This document shows, one piece after another, positions 7,858-18,200 of a DNA stretch of 64,000 nt. The stretch spans positions 1-64,000 of the forward strand of contig KN805395.1 of assembly GCA_000818945.1 (NCBI GenBank), in the 5' to 3' direction. The translations under genes were made by a program, and so were the position numbers. The notes under the pieces are model-generated. The model did not search any database, had not been told where the DNA came from, and was given only the letters and a program-made list of their open reading frames with translations. Source of the stretch: Schizochytrium sp. CCTCC M209059 (lineage: Eukaryota; Sar; Bigyra; Thraustochytrida; Thraustochytriidae). Numbering within the stretch: the stretch's first letter is position 1; the number at the start of each line of letters is the position of its first letter.

Positions 7858-9747
7858 CTAAATGCAATTTACGCGTACAATAGGCTCCGCATTAAGGGCG
7901 GCTTTATCATCTTTGTTTACGTCCTCATCGCTGCCATCTTCATCGCTATCGTCACGTAGCGATATATCAAAGGTAGAAACACTGTCCTTGACCTCTTGTA
8001 CGTGATCGGAGTCATCCTGCTCGGATTCAGGAGATTTCGCCGTAGACGCTGACGTCGGTGTGTGAGGAATGGGCTTAAGTCGATGAAGGATAGCACGACG
8101 TTGAATCGAGGACCGGACGCCCATCTTCTCGAGGTCCTCGTCCTCGAGTACTGCACACGATTCAAGCGTAAGGAGCCTCTCGTCGAAGAATTGAGCAACA
8201 AGGCTTCGCGATTGCAGCAACTCCACAAGCAGAATACGGGCTACTTCCCAGGAGGTCACGAATTCCAGGAAAGCAAAAACATCCTCAGACTTGTGGTACT
8301 TTGCAATTCCCTTTGCATCGTATCCCGCTCTGCACTTGAGACTGAGGTCCGCCCCCGCTGACCAGCAGAGCTTGACGTTTTCGAGGTAGTCCTTTTCAGC
8401 TGCAAACATGAGGGCGGTCATGCCCTCTTTGTTTTGAAGGTCAAGTTTCGCGCCGTCCTCAACGAGCGTCCGGGCTACCTCGGTCTGCTCATACTGGTAC
8501 GCAAACATGAGAGCAGTCGTTGCCTGAATATCTCGCAAGTCCATGCTTGCGCCTTGCTGAAGGAGCAAGGCAGCTGTCTCTGGCTGATCATAACGAATTG
8601 CGAGCATGAGAGCGGTAGAGCCCGAGGCATTTTGTAGATCGAGCTTTGCACCGTGCTGAATGAGAAGTTGCGCTGTTTGCGGCTGCTCGTAGCGGCAAGC
8701 GTACATCAGAGCTGATGACCCAGAGGCGTCTTGAAAGTCGAGTTTGGCGTTTTGCTCGATGAGTAGGCGGGCCGTTTCAGGTTGGCCGTGATAACATGCC
8801 TGCATCAGAGCTGTTGTGCCCTTGTCATTTTGCAAATCAAGGTTGGCGCCGCGCAAGATTAGCGCCTGGGCCGACTGCGGGTGGAGACAGCTCGCGTACA
8901 TCAGCGCGGACCATTCTTCGTGAGATTGCACGTCGAGCTTGGCCCCGCGCTGAATCAGTTCGAGAACTGCCCCCGGCTGCTTGTTGAAGCAGTCGCAGAT
9001 AAGCGCAGTGTATCCCTTGTCGTTTTGCAGGTCGAGGTTCGCTCCGTGCTCGATGAGCATGCGGGCTGTCTCGGGCTGTTCGCAGCAGCATGCGAACATG
9101 AGCGCAGTGGTCCCCTTGCTATTTTGAAGATTCAATTTGGCTCGACGGAGGATGAGCTTTTGGGCAATTTGGGGCTGATTATTGCAGCAGGCACACATGA
9201 GGGCTGTAAAGCCACTCGCATTTTGCACATCTAGTTTGGCGCCGCGCTGGATGAGCATGAGTGCAGTTTCTGGCTGACCATAGCTGCAAGCGAGCATGAG
9301 TGCCGTGAACCCATCCTTGTCTTGGACATCGAGCTTCGGGCAGCGCTCAATAATTTGTTTCGCGGCTTCGGACTGTCCGAACCGGCACGCGTACAGCAAG
9401 GCCGTTCCATTGTCTTTGTCCAGTAAGTCGAGGTCTGCGCCGCGGTCGATGAGCATCGTGGATACCTGCGAATAGCCATTACGACACGCATGGATGAGCG
9501 CACTCGCGCCCTTTTTGTCCTGTACGTCCAGCTTTGCCCCGTGCTGGATCAGCCATTCCGCAATAGCTGGATGCCCACCAGAGCTGGCGTCGAGTGCCCA
9601 AAGAAGAGGTGTTTTATCACCCTTGATCGGAGCATTGAGAGCGCTTACCTTTTCATGCACGACGCGCTGCACTCCTTCGAGATCATCGTTTTTGATCAGG
9701 TGGCTCAATTTGCTGGACGAGGGCGCGAGTCCCGAAAAGAGACGCAT
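7858..9747 (-). CDS. Ankyrin-repeat array protein with C-terminal SAM-like segment
   Basis: 629-residue protein starting at an ATG. About 13-14 ankyrin repeats occupy residues 15-470. They are unusually uniform, of the form G.TALM.AC...QPETA..LI..GAKLDLQN, in 33-residue steps. The repeats end at a ...GYDAKGIAKYHKSEDVFAFL cap. A helical segment around 495-545 (LLTLESCAVLEDEDLEKMGV followed by RRAILHRLK) looks like the second half of a SAM domain. The last 80 residues are acidic and Ser-rich. Ankyrin arrays bind proteins, and a SAM-like end suggests oligomerisation or scaffold use; no enzymatic domain is present. The DNA shows matching 99-bp periodicity, so the array has probably expanded recently or been homogenised. 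No introns. Function unknown. Confidence 0.88.
   Translation of the reverse strand: MRLFSGLAPSSSKLSHLIKNDDLEGVQRVVHEKVSALNAPIKGDKTPLLWALDASSGGHPAIAEWLIQHGAKLDVQDKKGASALIHACRNGYSQVSTMLIDRGADLDLLDKDNGTALLYACRFGQSEAAKQIIERCPKLDVQDKDGFTALMLACSYGQPETALMLIQRGAKLDVQNASGFTALMCACCNNQPQIAQKLILRRAKLNLQNSKGTTALMFACCCEQPETARMLIEHGANLDLQNDKGYTALICDCFNKQPGAVLELIQRGAKLDVQSHEEWSALMYASCLHPQSAQALILRGANLDLQNDKGTTALMQACYHGQPETARLLIEQNAKLDFQDASGSSALMYACRYEQPQTAQLLIQHGAKLDLQNASGSTALMLAIRYDQPETAALLLQQGASMDLRDIQATTALMFAYQYEQTEVARTLVEDGAKLDLQNKEGMTALMFAAEKDYLENVKLCWSAGADLSLKCRAGYDAKGIAKYHKSEDVFAFLEFVTSWEVARILLVELLQSRSLVAQFFDERLLTLESCAVLEDEDLEKMGVRSSIQRRAILHRLKPIPHTPTSASTAKSPESEQDDSDHVQEVKDSVSTFDISLRDDSDEDGSDEDVNKDDKAALNAEPIVRVNCI
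8290..9660 (-). repeat. 99-bp coding tandem repeats (ankyrin array)
   Basis: In-frame repeats of about 99 bp inside the 629-codon gene encode near-identical ankyrin units. The LDLQN and QPETA blocks recur at 33-codon spacing. Confidence 0.8.
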
Positions 9748-10224
9748 TGTGCCTTGCCGTGGAAATGGTTCTGCGGAATGCGCGACTGACCGCGACGAAT
9801 TGACCCTCCGGTTTGGTCAGCCGTGATTTTACTTTTTTTTTATGATCCACTTTTTTTGCTTAAATGGATCTCTCGGCCGCAAGAGATTACTATACGTACG
9901 TACGTGCCTAGGCTCAATCGCTGTCCAAGCCAATCAATCAATCACGACAAGCAAAAGAATCCATGAGCGAGGTCTTTCGAACGCAAGTGTGCAAGACGTA
10001 CCGCAGGGCCGTGGGGTCATGGGGCGGGGGAGGGAACGGAAGGGAAAGGAAGAGGGGGGGGGAAATGGAAAAAAATGAAAAAATGCTCTTGGTTGATTGG
10101 CCAATCAATGTTTCTCATGCGCGTGGTACGTACGAAAAAGCAGGCCTGTGAGGCCTACTACTTGATTGAAAAGCAAAAAAGGCTTGTCACGCCAATTCTG
10201 TTGCGTTTTTGTGACAGACTGAGC
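9748..10224. other. Intergenic between two minus-strand genes
   Basis: Promoter and leader of the large ankyrin gene and 3' flank of the methyltransferase gene. It includes a perfect ACGT run at 9893-9905, a G-rich purine tract near 10020-10065 and A-rich DNA. No coding region is supported. Confidence 0.6.
9893..9905. repeat. ACGT run
   Basis: TACGTACGTACGT: three ACGT units, self-complementary over 12 bases, upstream of the ankyrin-array gene. Confidence 0.8.
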
Positions 10225-10968
10225 TCAGACCGCTTTTTGGCCCAAGACATGGTATGCCGTCATCGTCGTGGCCGGGTTACCATTAAAGGGAGGAATGTCA
10301 AAGTCGCGAGTCATCTCCGCGGTGACCTCGATGCCCGCGGCAACAAAAAGCGATTTAAGCTGGTCAAGAGGGAAACCATCCGCTCGCTCGACAATGAAGA
10401 TGCGGCCACCAGGGGCGAGCGCCTTGGTCAGGCGTTCTACGATGGCCTTGGGCTTGGAAAGATGGTGAAGGACCAACACGTTGAGAACGAGATCGAAGGA
10501 GTCGGCAAGAGAGTCGAGCTCGGCGCCGTCCTTGGCAGGATCGATCGAGTCAAAGGTCACCACCGACGTGAGACCATCCTCGACGGCGTGCTCGCGCGCC
10601 ACGGTGAGCATTCCAGCCGCCGGATCCAGACCCACGGATCCCGCGGCAAGGCGCGCACCCATGCCACAAAGGAGTCGTCCCGTGCCGCATCCGAAGTCGA
10701 GGGTCTTGTAGGTCTTGCTGGAGTCTGCGGACCACCACTCTTGCGCCGCGACGAAAGCTCTTTGCGCGTCGACCATGGCCTGCCACTCCGGAACCGTTTC
10801 CGTCATGCGAGCGTACTCCTCACTGTTGAAGTTGGCATTTTGCTCGGCGTAGTCCACGGCGCCATCTCCCGTCTTGCCCTCGCCCGCGCCGTGGCTGTGC
10901 CCGTGCCCGTGGCTGTGGCTGTGCCCGTGCCCATGGCTATGGCTGTGCCCGTGATGTTCGTGGCTCAT
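10225..10968 (-). CDS. SAM-dependent methyltransferase with His-rich N-terminus
   Basis: 247-residue class I methyltransferase. Motif I, LDFGCGTGRLL (90-100), forms the S-adenosylmethionine loop. The acidic end of strand 2 is in GLDPAAGM (113-120), and VLNVLVLHHL (161-170) with LAPGGRIFIVE (184-194) are the post-I and strand-5 region. Residues 3-27 are an alternating His/Gly/Ser stretch (HGHSH repeats), of a kind that binds divalent metal in other proteins; metal binding here is inference. The start is the ATG before SHEHHGH. The frame stays open further upstream, but that extension is Arg/Pro/Gln-rich, lacks family similarity and begins at a non-ATG codon, so it is treated as leader. Substrate unknown; small-molecule and protein methylation are both possible. 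Confidence 0.85.
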   Translation of the reverse strand: MSHEHHGHSHSHGHGHSHSHGHGHSHGAGEGKTGDGAVDYAEQNANFNSEEYARMTETVPEWQAMVDAQRAFVAAQEWWSADSSKTYKTLDFGCGTGRLLCGMGARLAAGSVGLDPAAGMLTVAREHAVEDGLTSVVTFDSIDPAKDGAELDSLADSFDLVLNVLVLHHLSKPKAIVERLTKALAPGGRIFIVERADGFPLDQLKSLFVAAGIEVTAEMTRDFDIPPFNGNPATTMTAYHVLGQKAV

Positions 10969-12258
10969 GCTTGCCTCTTGACCTCCTCGGGCTCGACGCT
11001 GCTTTTGCTCTTGCTGCTTCTCTTGCTCTCGCTGCTGCTCTCGCTCGCTTCTCCTCGGCGTCGGAGTTCTGGTTTTGCTTTCGCTTTGCCGCGGGCCTGC
11101 ACGGACTCCACGGCGCCTCTCTCGGGCATGATATTTATCAAAACACGGCGCATGTTGGGCCCGTCGCCCTTTCCTGCTCCATCCAAGTCCGCGCGCTGCG
11201 AAGGCGCCGGCGGCGTTCGCATCGCATCTACAAATTCCGCGTGCTCGCGCCCCGTGCAGAGCGGTGTATATACTCCTATGCTGCGCAGGCGCAGCAGCAG
11301 GCACGGGCGATCGGCGCTGGAGCGAAGACGAAGACTCCGTGTTCGCCGGTCCGGGCTTCGCTGTTCGTCTTGCTGTTAGTTTACGTAGTATACTACGTAC
11401 TAACTTGGAGAATTGCAAGGAGCATAATGGGGGCCCGCGGCTCCGAGACGGAGAATCCACGCGTTCGTTTGGTGGCTCACTCCTTGCCTGTTCGCGCAGG
11501 AGATTGGGCACGGTACGGTATGCGGCTCCGGAATGGAGCTGTCGAGGAGCCTCGATGTACGGAATCAGTAGTGGTTGTAGGTAGGCCTTGTAGTACGTAC
11601 ACGCCGCGGAGAAGAAAGCACCTCCCGGTAAGCTCGTGAAGACCTGCGCACGTGCGGGAAAGGTTCCTCGAGCGAGACGAAGCTTGGACGAGACAAGGAT
11701 GTCAATATTTTACTACTACTACGTTTTGCCACGACCAAAAGGAGCGGTTCTTTCCCCCCTTTCTCTGAGATCGAGACCGCCATGATGATGATGGTCATGG
11801 GACATTGGGGTGGTACACACCCTCCCAGGTCTGAACTCGGGAAATGCCCCCTTCAACGGTAATACAGCAAAAAATCGAGAGCGCCATTGCTTGCCTCTCG
11901 TTCGGTCTTCTCACTTTTGCCAAGCGGCACAGGCCTTTGCACGCACTAGGGAGCGAGGAGAGAACGTGGCGTTGCGCTGCGCTCGTCGGGAGACGAAACA
12001 GATCAATCAACACGCCGGGGTGGCGGGCGGCGCCGCTGCGGACGCAAGAGAAAGCAGCCGCGACGCCACCGACGCCACCGACGCCCACCGACGCCACCGA
12101 CAAGTGCTCCACCGAGGGTGACGAGGACACGCGAGTTCTTGCTAGCGCGTTAGAAAACGCGCACACAAGCAAACTCTCGACTGCTGGCGCGAAAAGCTGC
12201 ACGTGGCATCATCGTCTGACTTTGCGCGAACTCCGCGCGCGAGTGTGTCGACGAGACC
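10969..12258. other. Divergent promoter region, methyltransferase / dynein
   Basis: 1.29 kb between the divergent methyltransferase (-) and dynein (+) starts. It contains an 18-bp perfect palindrome, GTACGTAC strings near 11590, ACTACTACTACG near 11714 and a CGACGCCAC-type repeat near 12060-12100. Open frames on both strands look like GC-bias artefacts. No gene is supported. Confidence 0.55.
11382..11399. repeat. 18-bp perfect palindrome
   Basis: TACGTAGTATACTACGTA is identical to its reverse complement. It lies in the divergent region between methyltransferase and dynein, about 415 bp and 860 bp from the two start codons. Confidence 0.9.
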
Positions 12259-15200
12259 ATGGACGCCAAGCAGCAGGAGCAGCAGCAGCAGCAGCTCAAG
12301 GTAGAGACCAAGCAGCGCATCGACGAAGAGGAGACCAAGATGATGGATAAACGTAGAGACCTTGTCTCCCCTCCGGCGCAAAGCGAACCGCAGCGGGGCG
12401 TCATGAGCGAAGCCATTGCCACCGTCACCGCTGCAACGCGCGAGGAGTCCGAAGAGGCCACGGACGATCGCCCTCTTCGTTCGCCAACCAGCCCCATGCA
12501 GAAATCGCCAAAGACCACCAACTTTCGCCCCATTCCTACGGGCATCGTTCCGCTTCGCGGTCGCGCGAGTTTGTGGGCAGGCGACCACGCAAACGATATG
12601 CGCGACGAGGCTTCTATCCTTGCGCGCGCCAGCGAGCCAAAAGTGCAGGTTCCACACAGACCGCTGCCCGGGCGCGCTCCTCGTCGCGTCGAGGTGGAGC
12701 GTCTCAAGAAAATCTACGCCTCCTGGGACCTAGGCAAACTTCTTGAAGAACGTAGGTCGGCCGAAGACACTTTCTTTGCCGATGCCGACGCACTTCCGCT
12801 GTACCCCTTTGACGACACAGAGTTCGAGGAAAGGACGCTTGAGACTTGGATCAAGATGGGCAGCGACCCCGTTAGTGGTGACTTTGTCGGACTTCCCGCC
12901 AAGGCCCGCCGCGACGACGGATCCTGGGCACCCTGCGTTGTTCGTGCCTGGAACCCAAACAATGGGGGGATTCTTTCGATCGAGTGGAGCACTTCACAAG
13001 AAAAGCGAGCGGGTCGAAAGCAGGCCTCCAAAGACGGCTCCTGCAACCCCGAGCCGGAAGGGAAACAAGCCTCCGTCTTGGTGCAACGGCCACGCCTCGA
13101 TGTGTATTTGCTCGCCGAGTCTCCCGTTCAGTTTGCGGATCGCGTGACGAGCGCACACAGACGGCGTGCAGAGGCTCGCGTTCTCCTCAACTACAATCTT
13201 TTACTCGACTCCATGCCAGTTCAAGGTGTCCCAACTCTTGACCAGCAGCAAATTCAGCGAATCCGAACCAAGCTTGCTACCTCCTTAGACCTCTCTGAGT
13301 TGTCCAAGGCCAAACCCAAGCTCATGGACGAGGTTCACGCTTCCTATGCGGGTGCAATCAACAAGATCATCTTCTTGCGGACCTTGGATCGCATCGCGCA
13401 TGGGTCTGCCACGTCTGCGTCCGCAGCACAAAGATCAGATACCATGCTCGCTGGCCTGCTTAAGGATCTTCTTCCGCACGCTGATCTCGTTCAGAGCACA
13501 GAGCCCGAAAGTGCAGCGGCACTGGCTGCCCGCCTCAAGCCCGTCGACGTGGCGATCGACTTCAACGAGAAATTGCAAGACTTTGCTTTCAAGTCCCTTT
13601 ACACCCAGGATGGCGTGATGGGCGCTCTCGAGACCATTAGTCTCGAGTGCGTCAAGGTTCTGCAGTACCATCTTTTCAACACGACAATTGCGAAAAGTGT
13701 GAAACTCGATGAGTTCCAGAACTTGCAAAACACGGCGGCCACAAACACTGTCGCCTTTGTCAAGGGGAAATGGACCATGGCCGTGAAAAACATTGTTCGT
13801 GCGAGCTTCAAGGACGTCGGCAAGGGCTGGTTCAACCTGCGTGAAAGCAGCTCCGAGGTGTACAACTTTAGCAAGCTCAAACGCTTCTTCACCCTTGTCA
13901 ACTGCATGATGCAAGACTCCATGCGTTTCATGACGGTCACTTCCCTTAAGGACTATGTTACCTTTTTGCGACGATCAGCGGATGCAAGAATCACGATCCG
14001 CTCTGCAACCGACGTCGAGATCGACTACAAACATGCCGTCGAGGACTCCAAGAAAACGCGACAAGGGCCACTTTTTGCGCTCGAACTTGTTGTCGAAGAG
14101 CGCGAGATCGCTGCCCAAGCCACCGTTGTCGAAGGTGGCGCCGGCGAAGAGCAGGGAAGCGCCAAGGGTAGTGCACGGAGCGGGTCCAGTGAAAACAACG
14201 GAGACTGCAGTGCAGCACAAGGGGACGAGGAGGATGACAAGTCTGCCGAGGCCAAAGAAGGCGAGGCCAAAGAAGGCGAGGGCGAGGGCGAAGCAAATGG
14301 CGAAGGGGAAGGTGATGGAGAGCAAGCCGAGGTAAACGGAGAGGCCGATGAGGGGGCCGATGCGGGCAAGTTTGCCATCAAGTACAACTTGAACCCGGCC
14401 GTTTTTCTCAAAATTCCCGTGCAGCTCTTCTTCAAGGCCCTTGCCTCCCTGCAGCATATCCCCCGTGTCGAAAAGCAAGTCATGGACAAGCTCTTCTGGC
14501 CCGACGAGCCCCTCATTCGCGCAGTCAGCCAACATGAACAGTGGGTCCAGGATCTCGCAGCTCAAATCGAGAGCTCCATGACCAGTGCCGTGGAGCCTCT
14601 GCAAGACTACCTCAAACAGTATGACCAGCACCTCGAATTTCTGAACTTTGAGGTCGAGGACTTCATGAAGGAGGTTAAAAAGAGCTGCCGCGACGCTAGC
14701 GAAGAAGAGGAGGAGGACGATGATGACAACGGTGGTGAGGGCGAAGGGGGAAGCAAGAAGCGCCCCACAATGCTCGACCCCAAGAAGATCAAGGCTCTTA
14801 TCGACGAGCACACGGTGGCCAAGGAGCAGGTTGGCGAGGTCATCCCAAGCCTCATCACAGTCGGTGTCTTTTCCGTTTCTTGCAGCAACCTGCGCAGGCT
14901 CTTGCAAGAAAAGCATCAAGAGCTTATCGACAAATTGAAAAACCTGCTCGCAACGCGCACAGTCGAAGTAGGGAACTTTATCACGGAGCAATACGGAGAC
15001 ATGCGTCGTGAGATTGAAAAACCTGTGGAGAACATCGAAGAGCTCACCGCCGTCCAGCAGTACATGGAGCAGGTTCCCACCAAGGTGCGGGCCCTCGAGG
15101 CCGATGCGCGCAAGGTCTTTGCTAAAATTGCCATTCTTGACTCGTACTGGTATCAGTTCAAGAAGCAAGACGACATCGATTTGCCTTGGATAATCTTTGG

Positions 15201-18200
15201 AGGACCCAAGACCATTGCAGAGACCCTCGAAAAGGCCGAGGCTCGCAACGAAATGACAAAGGTCTCGTACCAGGAACAGCAACAAGAAGAGCAGGAGGCC
15301 TTTACCTATACGATGACGCAGCTCGCCCAAGACATCGAAGGCCTCTCCCAATATGCGGACCTTGGTCGCGTGAACATGATTGCCAAACGCGTTCGCGATT
15401 TGCGAGGCCGCCTCAATCAGGCCGAAGAGGACGCTCGGCGATTCAACTCGCGCGAAATCCTCTTTGAGCAGGAGCTGACCAATTATGACGCCGTCGCCGA
15501 TATGGGCAAGGAATTCGAGCCTTACGAAACGCTTTGGAACTCGGCTGACGCCTGGCTCAAGAACAGCAAGCTTTGGACGGAAAAGCGTTTTACCGAGTTG
15601 CACGCCGAAGAGATCGAGGGAGAGGTGTACGACTACCACCGCAACCTCATTCGTTCGGTCAAGTTCTTCGAAAAGAAGGAGCTTGCCGACGTTGTCGCAG
15701 TGGCAGAAGAGATCAAAACTCAAGTCGAGCACTTCAAGCCTGTGGTTCCCCTGGTTCTTTCGCTGCGTAACCCTGGTATGCGCGAGCGCCATTGGAAGGC
15801 GGTCAACGCCAAACTGGGGTACACGACGACTATGGTCCTCGACCCGGAGGATCCAGAGTTCACTCTTCAGAAGCTCATGTCAGACGATCTTGGTCTCTTG
15901 ACCGATCCTAGCAAGGCCGACATGATTACCAAGGCCGGAGAAGTTGCTGGCAAAGAGTTCCAAATCGAAGTTGCCCTCGACAAGATGGAGAATGAATGGA
16001 ATGGCGTCGACCTCGATATTGTCCCGTACAAAGAGACCGGCACCTATGTCCTGCGTGGCTTTGACGAGCTTCAGGCGTTGCTTGATGAGCATGTGACCAT
16101 GACGCAAGCGATGATGTTCAGCGCCTTCAAGGGACCATTCGAGGAGCGCATCGAGAAATGGAACCATACACTCAGTGTTGTGAGCGATGTTCTCGACGAG
16201 TGGGTTGGTGTACAGCGAAACTGGCTCTACCTGCAGCCTATTTTTGACTCGCCTGATATCAACAAGCAGCTTCCCACAGAGGGCAAGCGCTTTGCCACTG
16301 TCGACAAGAACTGGCGCCAGACCCTCGGCTCTGCCTTTGAGAAGCCTTGCGCCATCAAGTTCTGTTCCAATGAGGCACTTCTCGATCGCTGGATCGAGTC
16401 GAACAAATTCCTCGATATGGTCAGCAAGGGCCTCAGCGATTACCTCGAGACGAAACGGTCTGGTTTTGCGCGATTCTACTTTCTCTCCAACGAAGAACTT
16501 CTTGAAATTCTTTCGCAGACCAAGGACCCAACCATGGTGCAGCCCCATTTGAAAAAGTGTTTTGAGGGTATCAAGCGCGTGCATTTTGACGAGAACCAGG
16601 TCATCACGGACATGTTTTCCAGCGAGGGCGAGCAGGTCAAGCTCGCGGTCGATATTGATCCTGACGGTCGTAATGTCGAGGACTGGATGACCATGCTTGA
16701 CGATACCATGAAACAGTCCGTCAAGGAAGTCTTGTACGCCTCAATGCTCGAGTACGTGGAAATCCCGCGTACGGACTGGATCCAAAAGGTGGCAGGCCAG
16801 TGTGCCATCAATGGATCTCAGTTTCACTGGACTCGAGAAATTGAGGAGGGAATGGAGCTCAAAGGAGCAGATGGAGTCCAGGAGTGCTTTGAGCAACAAG
16901 TTCGGCAAATTTCTGACATGGTTGAGCTCGTTCGCGACCCAAACCTCAAGCGCATGGCACGTATCACCCTTTCTGCGCTCACTGTCATTGACGTCCACGC
17001 GCGTGATGTCACTGAAAAGCTGGCGGCGGAGCGCGTCAGTAACAAGGAAGAGTTTCTCTGGATCTCCCAAATGCGATTCTACTGGGAAGACGGAGAGGGT
17101 CTCGACGGCGATATGCGAGTTATGATGGTATCTTCGCGTCGCCCGTACGGCTACGAGTACCTGGGTAACTCGTTCCGTCTCGTGATTACGCCGCTGACGG
17201 ACAAGTGCTACCTTACACTCATGGGTGCCCTGCAAATGACATTGGGCGGCGCCCCCGCAGGACCAGCCGGAACGGGAAAGACCGAAACCACCAAGGATCT
17301 TGCCAAGGCGCTCGCCAAGCAGTGTGTCGTGTTTAACTGCTCCGATGGTCTCGACTATCTCGCCATGGGCAAATTCTTCAAGGGTCTGGGCAGCTGTGGC
17401 GCATGGGCGTGCTTTGATGAGTTCAACCGGATCGATGTCGAGGTGCTTTCCGTGGTTGCCCAGCAGATCATGACGCTTCAGCACGCCGCTAAAGCGGGCC
17501 TCGATCGCATCGAGTTCGAAGGCACGATGATCAACATGAATGACCAGTTCGCCGTGTACATTACGATGAACCCAGGTTATGCCGGACGCACAGAGCTGCC
17601 CGACAATTTGAAAGCCCTCTTTCGTCCTGTGGCCATGATGGTGCCAGATTACGCGCTCATTGGAGAAATCATGCTTTATTCCTTTGGGTACGCCAAGGCG
17701 CGAATTTGCGCCAAAAAGATGGTGGCGACCTTTCAGCTCTGTTCAGAGCAGCTCTCCAGCCAGGATCACTACGATTACGGCATGCGTGCTGTCAAGACTG
17801 TGATTGTGGCTGCTGGTAATCTCAAGGCGGCAGAACCGGACACCGAGGAGGAAGTTCTTTTGCTTCGCGCGCTGCAGGATGTCAACCTTCCCAAATTTTT
17901 GAGCCATGATCTTCCGCTCTTCAAGGGTATTATTTCTGATCTCTTTCCGGGACGCAAACGACCTGATATTGACTATGGTGAACTTCTCAAGTGCCTCAAG
18001 ATCACCTCCGAGAAAATGTCTCTCCAGCCGGTTCCGTTTTTCATGCAAAAGTGCATTCAGCTATACGAGACAATTGTTGTGCGGCACGGTCTGATGCTCG
18101 TCGGTCCAACAGGCGGTGGCAAGTCGCGCAATGTCGAGTGTCTCGACGAAACGCTCTGCTTGCTCAAGAAGCGTGGCGTGGAGGGCTTTGCTTTTGAAAA

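Noticed and set aside
10075..11379. 434-codon plus-strand frame opposite the methyltransferase
   Set aside because: Antisense shadow; the Val/Pro repeat it encodes is the complement of the His/Gly repeat.
10969..11511. 181-codon N-terminal extension of the methyltransferase
   Set aside because: Non-ATG start and Arg/Gln/Ser-rich composition; it also crosses the 18-bp palindrome and promoter-like region.
13975..15792. 605-codon minus-strand frame inside dynein
   Set aside because: Lies wholly antisense to the dynein tail; Leu/Val-rich translation with no family features.
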